A DNA stretch of 64,000 nt. It comes from Rariloculus sp963665575 (GTDB lineage Bacteria; Pseudomonadota; Gammaproteobacteria; Steroidobacterales; Rariloculaceae). Where the stretch lies: positions 1,240,001-1,304,000 of the forward strand of contig CAXXDW010000006.1 in the NCBI GenBank assembly GCA_963665575.2, written 5' to 3'. The stretch's first letter is position 1. Every line of letters starts with the position of its first letter. The position numbers and the translations under genes are program-made. Under the pieces are notes generated by a model. The model saw only the letters and a list, made by a program, of their open reading frames with translations, searched no databases and was not told the DNA's origin. Positions 35,161 to 44,112 of the stretch are shown here, one piece after another.

Positions 35161-35638
35161 TTGCCTAGTGTCTTTTCGTAGTTTATCGGGGGTTGCCAAG
35201 TTTGAATCCGGGCAGCATCGGTCACTCAAACGAGTCTGTCAATCCTCAACTGGCGGCACGTGGGCATGTGCAACATGGGTAGTCGCTTCACTTGTGATGC
35301 GGATCGCCCGTTACCTGTCAAGTGAAAGGGGTCAAGGAGCCGTGCCGACATTTGGTGTCCGGCGTCGTCCTCTCCATGACTCGCTCGGCGTGAACCGAGT
35401 GATCGGCACCCGTAGTGGCGCCATTGCCCTGTCAATTGAAAGGCCTACAGCAACATGAAAATCCGTCGGCTCGTCAAGGTGTGTTACCTGGCACGGGCGG
35501 GCGCCGGCATGTGCCAGCCTGGATCCCGGCTCGAGTGTTTCTTGGAGAGGTTCGGGTGTCCGAAGGATTCGAACAACGACCACCCATCGGATCGCTCGGG
35601 TGGAACGTGCTTCCTCAGATCAGCGCGAACGGCAGACT
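35161..35638. repeat. Gene-free region with two 16-bp direct repeats
   Basis: 478 bp between the parB-like gene and the truncated LuxR gene. CCTGTCAAGTGAAAGG (35314-35329) and CCTGTCAATTGAAAGG (35428-35443) differ at one base and are 114 bp apart. They could be remnant transposase-binding sites or regulator sites. No gene is supported. Confidence 0.45.
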
Positions 35639-36295
35639 TCAGCGCTGGTCGCCGGCATCGGTGGAAACCGAAAGCACCAGGTGCACCAGGTCCATCTGAT
35701 TGGACACACTGCATTTGGCGAAGATGTTCTGCAGGTGCCACCGCAGCGTTCCGTAGCTCGGCCCGGTCAGCACCGCGATTTCGCGCAGCTTGTGCCCTTT
35801 CGCCAGCATCGTCGCCACACGGGCCTCCGCGGGCGAGAGTCCGAGGGCGTCGGCGATGAGATTCGCATCGACGCGCGCCCGCCTTGGCAGCTCGACCACG
35901 AGCACGAAAGCGGCGACGTTGGCGTCTTCCTTGGCGAGCTCAATCACAGGAATGACGTGCAGGGACAAACACGGATCGCCCCTCGGGTGGTGCACTGTGA
36001 TGGAGCCGCGCCGGGGCGCGTGTTCCCCGTCGCCTTTGTCTGGCAGCGCACGGCTCAGCAAGGCCTGCAGGGCGTCATTGTCGGTCCGACGCACCGCGCT
36101 CGGGTATCCGCTCTTGTTGGAGATCACCTTACGGGTCCGCAGTAGCGCTTGGGCGCGGTCGTTGGCCGCCGCGATACGGCCGCTCTTGTCCAGTTGGATG
36201 ACGCCGCATTGAGCCTTGCTGAGCAGCGCCTTCAGCTTCGTGCCGCCAAGCGCTTTCGAACGGAGTCTTCGCGGCGACATTGATCGCTTCACCAC
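35639..36295 (-). CDS. N-terminally truncated LuxR-family regulator with PAS-like segment
   Basis: 218 residues. Residues 22-135 form a PAS-like segment (CGVIQLDKSGRIAAANDRAQALLR), and 148-210 form a LuxR/GerE-type HTH (LGLSPAEARVATMLAKGHKLREIAVLTGPSYGTLRWHLQNIFAKCSV, read in two parts). It is colinear with the C-terminal half of the regulator at 48318-49469, but the ~190-residue N-terminal domain of that protein is missing and no trace of it is seen upstream. It may be a minimal functional regulator or a decaying gene. Divergent from the first sensor kinase gene. Confidence 0.75.
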   Translation of the reverse strand: MVKRSMSPRRLRSKALGGTKLKALLSKAQCGVIQLDKSGRIAAANDRAQALLRTRKVISNKSGYPSAVRRTDNDALQALLSRALPDKGDGEHAPRRGSITVHHPRGDPCLSLHVIPVIELAKEDANVAAFVLVVELPRRARVDANLIADALGLSPAEARVATMLAKGHKLREIAVLTGPSYGTLRWHLQNIFAKCSVSNQMDLVHLVLSVSTDAGDQR

Positions 36296-36469
36296 GCGGT
36301 GCCCGAGAAAATCTCTGCGCGTTCAGCGCGGCCGTCCAGGCACCATGGTCGCCCGAAAGGCGGACATGTCTCGTGCGGGGAAAAAGCGTATCGAAGTGTC
36401 ATGAGCTGGCTGCGTCGGCAGCCGCCTCGACGCTTGGCCGCGGGTCGACGGAGTTCGCCGACGAACATA

Positions 36470-36475
36470 TATAAT
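36470..36475 (+). promoter_or_regulatory. Possible -10 element upstream of the first sensor kinase gene
   Basis: A perfect TATAAT in the 257-bp divergent gap, 78 bp before the TTG start at 36553. No good -35 lies at 16-18 bp, so any promoter may need an activator. Confidence 0.3.
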
Positions 36476-36552
36476 GTGCCACAAACGATCATCAGCGGTT
36501 CATAAAAAATCATTGAAATACGTAAAGCTTTCGCGACTTTTCTGGACGGACA

Positions 36553-38868
36553 TTGACAGACAGGCCGCACGCAGAATTGGGCGACAGTCCGGAGCGCACG
36601 TTTATTTCGTGGCTGGCCGACGCATGCGTGCGCATCAACGCGAGCCTGGAACCGGAAACCGTGCTGCAGGAGGTGTTGGAGGCGGCGAAGACCTTGACCG
36701 AGGCGCGCTGCGGCGTCGTCGTCACCCTCGACGAGGACGGTCGGGTGCTGGACTTTCACTCGTGCGGATTGACGCGCAGCGAGCACCGTCGGATGGCGTC
36801 GTGGACCGACGGACCGAAGTTGTTCGAGCACCTGCGCAATCTGGACGGGCCGCTGGCCGTGCGGGACATGCCCGCCCACGTCCGGGCGCTGGGCTTCTCC
36901 GCCGAAGTCGTGCCCGCAAAAACATTCCTGGGCATGCCGATGCGCCACGGCGACCGGCACGTAGGCAACTTCTATCTGGCCGGTAAGCCCGGGGGACGAG
37001 CCTTTGGCGAGCAGGACAAGGAGCTGCTGACGCTGTTCGCCGCCGTTGCGGCGGTGGCCATCGCCAATGCCCGCGCCTTTGGCAGCGAACGGCGGCTGCG
37101 GGCGCGCCTGGCGACGCTCGTGGAGACCTCGCCTGTCGGTGTCCTTGTATTCGACTGCAGGTCCGGTCGTGTGGAATCTCTCAATGGAGAGGCCAAGAGA
37201 ATCGTCTCCGCACTGCGCATGCCGGGGCGCTCGCTCGAGGAGATGATGGACCTGGTGACGTGCCGCTTCGCCAATCGCCGGGAGACCGAGCTACAGGACT
37301 GGCCGTTTGCCCGGGCGCTGAGCATGGCCGAGTCGATGTGCTCGGAGGAGCTGATCTTTTCGGTACCGGATGGGCGCAGCGTCAGGACGCTGGTCAATAT
37401 CTCGCCGATCAGCGATGACGATGACCGGGTCGTGTCCGTGGTGGCGACGTTGCAGGATCTGGCGCCGCTGGAAGAACTCGAACGCATGCGGTCGCAGTTC
37501 GTAAGCCTGGTGAGCCACGAATTGCGCGCACCGCTGATGGCGATCCAGGGGTCGGCGATCTCGCTGCGCGATACGTGGCAGACGGTGCCCCCAGGGGAAG
37601 TGCGCGAGTACGCGCGGATCATCGACGAGCAGGCGGCGCAGATGCGGGGCCTGATCAGCGATCTGCTGGACGTGGGACACATCGAAGCGGGTACGCTGTC
37701 GGTGCGGCCCGAACCGACGGAGGTCGTCGAGCTGCTGGACCGGGCCAGAAGCACGTTTCTCAGCGGCGGCAGCCTGCATCCGGTGCACCTGGACCTCCCG
37801 CCGGACCTGCCCTGGGTGATGGCCGAGCGCCGCCGCATCGTGCAGGTGCTGAGCAACCTGTTCGACAACGCCGCGCGCCATTCCCCGGCGGATTTGCCCA
37901 TCCGCGTGTCCGCGACGCATGAGCGGCAGAAAGTGGCCGTTTCGGTCACCGACCAGGGTCGGGGCATCGCGCCGGAGCGGCTGGGGCGTCTGTTCGACAA
38001 ACACGGCGAGAACGGCAACGGGCTCGCGGGCAGCCTGGGGCTGGTGATATGCAGGGCGCTGGTGGAAGCGCACGGCGGGCGCATCTGGGCAGAGAGCCGC
38101 GGCGCCGGGCTGGGCGCGCGGTTCACGTTCACGCTTCCGGTGGCAGCCAGGAAACGCGACGAGCGCCCGGCGGAGGGGGCGCGAAAGGCAACGGCGCCGG
38201 CGCCGGTGCTCGTGGTTGACGACGATCCGCAGACGTTGCGGGAGGTGCGCAATGCACTGAATGCCGAAGGCTACCGCGTGGTGGTGACCGGCGAGTACGA
38301 CGGCCTGGGGGAAGTGATCCGCGCGCAGGCGCCGCGACTGGTATTGCTGGACCTGATGCTGCCCGGCACCGACGGCATCCGGCTGATGCAGACGGTACCG
38401 GAACTTTCGGAAGTGCCGGTCATATTCATATCCGCGTACGGACGCGACGAGACGGTGGCCAAGGCGCTCAAGAGCGGTGCGGCGGACTACATCGTCAAGC
38501 CCTTCTCCGCGACGGAGCTGGCCGCCCGCGTGGAGGCGGCGCTGCGCGGTCGGGGCGAACGTCCGCCTTTCCGACTGGGTGCGTTGACGATCGACTACGC
38601 CCGCCGCGGGCTCACCGTGGACGGCAAGGACGTGGAACTGACCGCAACGGAGTACGAGCTCGCACGCGCTTTATCGCTCAACGCCGGTCGAGTAATGAGC
38701 TACGACTCGCTGCGCCGACAGGTCTGGCACGGCCGGGCCAACCGGCGACTGGTTCGCACGTTCATTCAGCGACTGCGGGCCAAGCTCGGCGACGACGCGA
38801 ACGAGCCGGCGCTGATTCACACGCATCGGGGGGTGGGGTACCGGATGGAGCCGTCGGATGGGGCGTGA
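36553..38868 (+). CDS. Single-chain sensor kinase-response regulator: GAF-PAS-HisKA-HATPase-REC-winged helix
   Basis: 771 residues with no TM segment or signal peptide, so a cytosolic sensor. Order: GAF (about 18-178), PAS-like (185-305), HisKA with phospho-His322 in SLVSHELRAPL, HATPase_c (about 415-530; Asn439 in SNLFDNAARH, DQGRG at 467-471, GSLGLVICRALVEAHGG), receiver domain (about 551-665; phospho-Asp600 in LVLLDLMLP, Lys649 in VKPF), and an OmpR-type winged helix (about 675-767; GLTVDGKDVELTATEYELARAL). Sensing, phosphotransfer and DNA binding are joined in one chain. Starts with TTG 36553, preceded by GGACGG. Paralogous end to end with the protein at 41360-43705. Ligand and target genes are unknown; the MFS gene between the paralogues is a candidate. 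Confidence 0.88.
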   Translation: MTDRPHAELGDSPERTFISWLADACVRINASLEPETVLQEVLEAAKTLTEARCGVVVTLDEDGRVLDFHSCGLTRSEHRRMASWTDGPKLFEHLRNLDGPLAVRDMPAHVRALGFSAEVVPAKTFLGMPMRHGDRHVGNFYLAGKPGGRAFGEQDKELLTLFAAVAAVAIANARAFGSERRLRARLATLVETSPVGVLVFDCRSGRVESLNGEAKRIVSALRMPGRSLEEMMDLVTCRFANRRETELQDWPFARALSMAESMCSEELIFSVPDGRSVRTLVNISPISDDDDRVVSVVATLQDLAPLEELERMRSQFVSLVSHELRAPLMAIQGSAISLRDTWQTVPPGEVREYARIIDEQAAQMRGLISDLLDVGHIEAGTLSVRPEPTEVVELLDRARSTFLSGGSLHPVHLDLPPDLPWVMAERRRIVQVLSNLFDNAARHSPADLPIRVSATHERQKVAVSVTDQGRGIAPERLGRLFDKHGENGNGLAGSLGLVICRALVEAHGGRIWAESRGAGLGARFTFTLPVAARKRDERPAEGARKATAPAPVLVVDDDPQTLREVRNALNAEGYRVVVTGEYDGLGEVIRAQAPRLVLLDLMLPGTDGIRLMQTVPELSEVPVIFISAYGRDETVAKALKSGAADYIVKPFSATELAARVEAALRGRGERPPFRLGALTIDYARRGLTVDGKDVELTATEYELARALSLNAGRVMSYDSLRRQVWHGRANRRLVRTFIQRLRAKLGDDANEPALIHTHRGVGYRMEPSDGA

Positions 38869-39265
38869 GCCGCAGGTCAAAGCCGCCCTGGAGGGAACTG
38901 AACGGCCCTGAACCGTACCGGGTTTCCTGTAGGCTCCGAACGGGTGGAGTGTCCCGGAAGTGTCTACCAAACCGGGGGCACTCCATCCACCTTACAGCGC
39001 TGTCCGAAAATCGGGGGCCACTTCTGAACTCACGTCGTCTGCAACGGTCAGGTAAACAATCAAGGTTCCGGTCACCCTGACTTTGGGCTTTACAGTAGGA
39101 AGCAGTGCAGTAGGGGCGTTCCCAGGCCTGGGCAGGGAAAAATTCCAGAGCGGGGCGTCGTGGAGGTAAAACCTCTCGACGACAACGGCGTGAATAACGG
39201 CCGGGCGGTTGCGGGGTCCCGTTCAGTCTGGCACGAGCGAAGCGCACCGAGGCCGCTCGAAATCA
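38869..39265. other. Gene-free region with stem-loop and IS-end-like repeats
   Basis: 397 bp without a supported gene. An imperfect stem-loop lies at 38946-38984 (arms GGAGTGTCCCGG and CCGGGGGCACTCC), with no T tract. Two direct repeats of about 24 bp, 40 bp apart (38961-38984 and 39001-39024; shared TGTC, CGGGG and CACT), look like the repeated transposase-binding sites near insertion sequence ends. No transposase remains. Confidence 0.4.
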
Positions 39266-40600
39266 TCACGATTCGGGAGCACCGATTGACGTGGGATGAC
39301 TCCGAGCTTGCGCACCGCCTCGGACACGCTGAGTCCCAAGGGCGCAAGACGATCGTGGCGAATCCAACGACATGGATGAGGTGGATTCTTCGTGGCCATG
39401 TCCCGATCCCTTCCAGAGAAGAACCATCGCCCCAACGAGGATGGCGGGAATCGAGCCGTAAAGCACCCCGTTCCAGCCAAGCACCTGAATGACTGCCCCG
39501 GCACTCAAGGAGGCAACGGCCGAGATACCCATAATACTGAAATCGTTCAGCGCCTGGACACGGAAGCGTTCGGCTGGACGATGGGCTCGGACCAGTAGCG
39601 ACGTTCCTCCAACATAGAGGAAATTCCAGCCGACGCCGAGCGCCACCAAGGCCAGGCTGTAGTGCAGCATGTGGCGGCCCGCCAGACCCGCAATCAGGGT
39701 GGCGCCAAGCAGCGCCGCTCCCCAAATCATCACCTGCCCGGCGCCGAAGCGCCCGATGAGAACACCACTGATCAATGAAGGAAGGTACATCGCCAGCACA
39801 TGGGCCTGGATGACCGCCGCCGTTGCCGCCAGGGAAAACCCGTCGACAACATGCATGGCCAGCGGTGCGGCGGTCATCACGACGGTCATGACGCCCCACC
39901 CGACCGCGGCCCCCGTGACGGCCGCGATAAAGAAGCGGCCGCGAGCTATGACGCGTAGAGGACGAGCGCCCCCGGTTATTTCTTCCTCGTTCGAGAAAGT
40001 AATCGGCCGGAAGGCAAGGAGGACAGTAGCGGCAAGCACATAGCACCCCGCAATAGCGACGAATGAGCCACCAAACGGTGCGCCTGCGACCCAGGCCTCG
40101 CCCCACGATATCAGTCCCGGGCCGAGGAAAGCGCCAAAGACGGAGCCCAGGTGCACGATTGAGATCGCTCTTGGTCCGGTCGCCGCATCGACACATTCAG
40201 TGGCGGCAAAGCGATATTGCGCAGAAAACGCGGACGCGCAGCCGATCATGATCGAGGCGCCACAAAGCAGCGCGAGGTTATGAGTCAGGGTTGCAACGAA
40301 AACACAGGCCGATCCCAAGGCGCCCACCGTGGCGCCAATCGCGAAGCCACGGGCGCGGCCCACGCGCGCCATGGTCCACGAAGCAAGGATCGTGGAAACG
40401 GCCGCGCCCACGATGAGCAGTGACACCGGCAAGGTCGCCAGGGCCGGGTTTGCCTCCAGGCTACGGCCAAGGATGCCGCCAGCCGTAACGACAGCGAACC
40501 AGCCGGTGATCGACACTGCCTGCGCGAACAGCAGGATCGCCAAATTGCGGCTGAAGAGTTGGGAACGGATTGCCGGGCCTTGTTGATTGATAATGCGCAA
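39266..40600 (-). CDS. MFS transporter
   Basis: Predicted 12-helix major facilitator protein of 444 residues. Hydrophobic segments run from NLAILLFAQAVSITGWFAVV at the N-terminus to SIPAILVGAMVLLW near residue 400. The loop after helix 2 reads SWTMARVGRARGFAIGA, resembling the MFS motif A position. The last ~40 residues are polar and low in complexity. Substrate unknown. It lies between the two sensor kinase-regulator genes and is transcribed against both, an arrangement that suggests it is regulated by one or both, which is inference. Confidence 0.88.
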   Translation of the reverse strand: MRIINQQGPAIRSQLFSRNLAILLFAQAVSITGWFAVVTAGGILGRSLEANPALATLPVSLLIVGAAVSTILASWTMARVGRARGFAIGATVGALGSACVFVATLTHNLALLCGASIMIGCASAFSAQYRFAATECVDAATGPRAISIVHLGSVFGAFLGPGLISWGEAWVAGAPFGGSFVAIAGCYVLAATVLLAFRPITFSNEEEITGGARPLRVIARGRFFIAAVTGAAVGWGVMTVVMTAAPLAMHVVDGFSLAATAAVIQAHVLAMYLPSLISGVLIGRFGAGQVMIWGAALLGATLIAGLAGRHMLHYSLALVALGVGWNFLYVGGTSLLVRAHRPAERFRVQALNDFSIMGISAVASLSAGAVIQVLGWNGVLYGSIPAILVGAMVLLWKGSGHGHEESTSSMSLDSPRSSCALGTQRVRGGAQARSHPTSIGAPES

Positions 40601-41359
40601 GTTGGATCCGACGATAACGAGTGTATACAGATGCTCTATATACTTTCTCGGTTTGGCACGTTACCTGTGCCGTTGCGTATTTGGATCAATCGAACGGGAA
40701 TTGGTTCCGACAGACCCGGTGACTCGGAGCCCTGCGTCTGCACTAACGGAGCGAACCGGCGTGTTGACGGTGTTCGAGTATTCGCAACTACATATACGAC
40801 TCGTCTTCGAGGAGGATCGTCAACGTCGGGCTCGGGAGAATACTCCCCCGGTTACATCTGTTTCGACGTTATGGCTGAAGACGGCACAGCCGTGCCGCGG
40901 CGTTGCGAACTCCAGCGCATCGTGCGAAACGTTCCAGTTGCCGCGCGTGAACCGGCGAACCATCTTCGCCGGTGGTACTGGAAGGCGGCGGTGGAAATGG
41001 TCACCCGCGAACTGCCCCCGCCGGTCCGCTGATCTCGCTGACCCGTTGGTGGGGCGCTTCGAAACCGCCGCGCTCCCGTGCCCCCGGATCCGGACGGACT
41101 CCCGCCGTCCAGGTGCGGCATGCCGCCGCCGGGCTTTACTGCCCCGCCGACACGGGGTTGAAACTGTCGTTCCGCTCCATCTCTCCCGGCGCCGCCTGCG
41201 ACTTGGCCGAGCCGCGGCTCGAACCGGGCCTCCCGCCCTGATCCGGCGGCAGCCGCCAAACCTCCCAACCGGCGGGCGCTCACCGTCCCGGAAAGACAAT
41301 ACGGCTGGACAATCCGATTCCGGTTGCGCACAGTTTCGCGTCAGCGACGGAGGCGACAC
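40601..41359. other. 759-bp region without a recognised gene
   Basis: Several open frames exist on both strands, but none shows a recognisable domain. The first ~250 bp (to about 40850) are AT-richer than the rest; the remainder is GC-rich. It contains the promoter regions of the MFS gene (minus) and the second sensor kinase gene (plus). Confidence 0.4.
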
Positions 41360-43705
41360 ATGGCCGATCGAGACAGACTGACACAGGAGAACGCCGCTCT
41401 GCGCGAGCGCCTGGACCGGTTGATCGACGCCAGCCTGCGCATCAATGCGAGTCTGGACCTGCGCACTGTGCTTGGGGAAGTCCTGGAGGCCGCACGTGCG
41501 TTGACCGACGCGCGCTGCGGGGTGATCGCCACCATCGCTGGCGGCGGCGGGGTCGAGGAATTCGTCAGCTCCGGTCTCACGGACGAGGAGCTTCAGCGGA
41601 TGGATGCCTGGCCGCACGGGGAAGAGCTGTGGGCGCACCTGCGCGACCTGCCGGGACCGTTGCGCCAGGACGACATGTCCGCCTACGTCGTCGGGCTGGG
41701 CTTTTCCGAACTCTGGGCGCCGGGCACCACGTTCCAGGGTACGCCGATGCATCACCGCGGCGCGCACGTGGGCAGTTTCTTCGTCGCGGGCAAGGCGCAC
41801 GGCGAGTCGTTCACGGAGGCGGACGAGGAGATGCTGTTGCTTTTCGCCGGCCAGGCGGCCGCGGCCGTGGCCAACGCGCGCACCTACCGCAAGGAGCGGC
41901 GCGCGCGGGCGGACCTGGAAGCGCTGGTGGAAACCTCCCCGGTCGGTGTGGTGGTGTTCAACGCGGCTACCGGCTCGCCGGTGTCGTACAACCGTGAGGC
42001 GGTACGCATCGTGGAGCCGCTGCGCACGCCGGGGCAGCCGGCCGAGCAGTTGCTTGACCAAATCGTCTCCCGGCGCGGCGACGGGCGGGAGATTTCGCTG
42101 CGGGAGTATCCCATCGCCCGGCAACTGAACGACAACCCGCCCGCGGTGCGCGCCGAGGAAATCGTGCTCGCCGTGCCCGACGGGCGCAGCATCGCCACGC
42201 TCGTCAACGCCACGCCGATCCACAACGAGGCCGGCGACGTGGTGTCGATGGTGGTGACGCTACAGGACCTGGGGCCGCTGCAGGAGCTCGAGCGGATGCG
42301 CTCGGAGTTCATCGGTCTGGTGAGCCACGAGCTGCGCGCGCCGCTGACCTCCATCCAGGGTTCGGCGGGGACGCTGTTGCGCAGCGCTTCGGCGCTGGAC
42401 CCGGCGGAGATGCGCGAGTACTTCCGCATCATCGACGAGCAGGCCGAACACATGCGCGGGCTCATCGGCGACCTGCTGGATGCGGGGCGGATCGAGGCGG
42501 GCACCCTGAGCGTGTCGCCCGAACCGGCCGATGTGGCGGGGCTGGTGGATCGGGCGAGGACCACGTTTCTGAGCGGCGGCAGCCCCCACACCGTGCTCAT
42601 CGACCTGCCGGAGGAGCTGCCGCAGGTGATGGCCGAGCCGCGTCGCATCGTTCAGGTGCTAGGCAACCTCTTGTCCAACGCCGCGCGCCATTGTCCGGGC
42701 GCCACGCCCATCCGGATCGCGGCCGAACGCGACGGCACGCACGTGGCCGTCTCGGTGGCCGACGAGGGCCGCGGGATGACCCCGGAGCGCCTCACGCAGC
42801 TTTTTCGCAAGCACAGCCGGCCGGAGGACGGCGAGGTCGGGATCGGCGGCGGGCTGGGGCTTTCGATCTGCCGGGGCCTGGTGGAGGCGCACGGCGGTCG
42901 TATCTGGGCGCAGAGCCCGGGGCCGGGCCAAGGCGCGCGGTTCACGTTCACCGTGCCGGTCGCCTCGGCCGCGGTCACGGCCGCACCTGGGTCGAGCCGA
43001 GCGGCTCCGTCCGCGCAAGCTGTCGATGCGCCCGCGGTGCTGGTACTCGACGACGATCCGCGGGCGCTACGTTACGTGCGCGACGCGCTGACGGAGTCGG
43101 GCTACCGCGCCATCGTCACCGGAGCGCACCGGGAGCTTGGGCAGATCATTCGCGCCGAGCGGCCCCGATTGGTGCTGCTGGACCTGGTGCTGCCGGACAC
43201 CGACGGCATCGAGCTGATGCGAAGCGTGCCGGAGTTGTCCGACCTGCCGGTGATCTTCATTTCCGGCTACGGGCGCGACGAGACCATCGCCCGTGCGCTG
43301 GAGAGCGGTGCGGCGGACTATCTCGTCAAGCCGTTCTCACCGACGGAACTCACCGCGCGCATCCGCGCGGCGCTGCGCCGCGCAGAGCACCCCGAACCGT
43401 TTGCGCTGGGTGCGCTGTCCATCGACTTCGACCGCCGCCGGGTGCACCTGGCGGGGCGGGAACTGGAACTCACGGCCACCGAGCACGAGGTGCTGTGCGC
43501 GTTGGCGCTCAACGCGGGGCGGGCCATGACCTACGAGGCGCTGCTGCATTCGGTCTGGAAGGACCACGAGCACGCCAACGTCAAGCTGGTGCGCGCGTAC
43601 GTGAAGCGCCTACGCCGCAAGCTCGGCGACGATGCGAAGAATCCCGCCTACATCGTGACCGTGCGCGGCGTGGGCTACCGCATGAAGCGCAACGTCGGCG
43701 GCTGA
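41360..43705 (+). CDS. Single-chain sensor kinase-response regulator, second paralogue
   Basis: 781 residues, colinear with the protein at 36553-38868 in every domain. N-terminal coiled coil (RLTQENAALRERLDRL), GAF (about 20-178), PAS-like (185-305), HisKA with His323 in GLVSHELRAPL, HATPase_c (Asn440, DEGRG, GGGLGLSICRGLVEAHGG), receiver domain with Asp608 in LVLLDLVLP and Lys657 in VKPF, and OmpR-type winged helix (RVHLAGRELELTATEHEVLCAL). ATG 41360 has GGAGG six bases upstream, better than the TTG at 41324. No membrane segment. The GAF and PAS parts differ more than the kinase core, so the two may sense different ligands. Confidence 0.88.
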   Translation: MADRDRLTQENAALRERLDRLIDASLRINASLDLRTVLGEVLEAARALTDARCGVIATIAGGGGVEEFVSSGLTDEELQRMDAWPHGEELWAHLRDLPGPLRQDDMSAYVVGLGFSELWAPGTTFQGTPMHHRGAHVGSFFVAGKAHGESFTEADEEMLLLFAGQAAAAVANARTYRKERRARADLEALVETSPVGVVVFNAATGSPVSYNREAVRIVEPLRTPGQPAEQLLDQIVSRRGDGREISLREYPIARQLNDNPPAVRAEEIVLAVPDGRSIATLVNATPIHNEAGDVVSMVVTLQDLGPLQELERMRSEFIGLVSHELRAPLTSIQGSAGTLLRSASALDPAEMREYFRIIDEQAEHMRGLIGDLLDAGRIEAGTLSVSPEPADVAGLVDRARTTFLSGGSPHTVLIDLPEELPQVMAEPRRIVQVLGNLLSNAARHCPGATPIRIAAERDGTHVAVSVADEGRGMTPERLTQLFRKHSRPEDGEVGIGGGLGLSICRGLVEAHGGRIWAQSPGPGQGARFTFTVPVASAAVTAAPGSSRAAPSAQAVDAPAVLVLDDDPRALRYVRDALTESGYRAIVTGAHRELGQIIRAERPRLVLLDLVLPDTDGIELMRSVPELSDLPVIFISGYGRDETIARALESGAADYLVKPFSPTELTARIRAALRRAEHPEPFALGALSIDFDRRRVHLAGRELELTATEHEVLCALALNAGRAMTYEALLHSVWKDHEHANVKLVRAYVKRLRRKLGDDAKNPAYIVTVRGVGYRMKRNVGG

Positions 43706-44112
43706 GCGTGCCCCGAAGCCAGGAGGCCCCGCCGGGCAGTCCCCACGCCGGTGCGAACGCCGGCCCGATGTGATCGGCAACAATGTCCGCGGCACATCAT
43801 TTGGACCGGAAACAGTGGGTGCCCGAAGTATCGGAGACCAGGTCACACCTGCAACCCCAAGCACCGGTTTGCGGGAAGCATTCGCCGATCTCGGCCTCGT
43901 GGGAAAAGGTACAGTAGCGGTACAGTGCCGCGACTCAACTCTCGTGTACTGGAGTGTAAAACATTGATAATAAAAGACATTTCAGTGTGACTGTGCATTT
44001 GCTCAAGAGTGCTGACGTTAAGTCATTGTTTTTCAGGTTTCTTGGGTGTTTCAACGTAGGGCGCTGTGAAGTTAAAAGTCTTATAAATCAATAGGTTATA
44101 TATATTTTGGCG
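43706..44112. other. Right edge of island, no gene recognised
   Basis: GC-rich to about 43900, then strongly AT-rich to the tRNA fragment. A small GC-rich dyad GCCGGTGCGAACGCCGGC at about 43747-43764 may help end the kinase transcript. No integrase remnant was recognised in any frame. Confidence 0.45.

Noticed and set aside
39090..40196. 368-codon minus-strand frame overlapping the MFS gene
   Set aside because: It is an alternative frame of the MFS gene, rich in Arg, Gly and Cys, without membrane segments.
40820..42223. 467-codon minus-strand frame over the start of the second kinase gene
   Set aside because: Antisense to the GAF and PAS regions of a strongly supported gene and not protein-like in composition.
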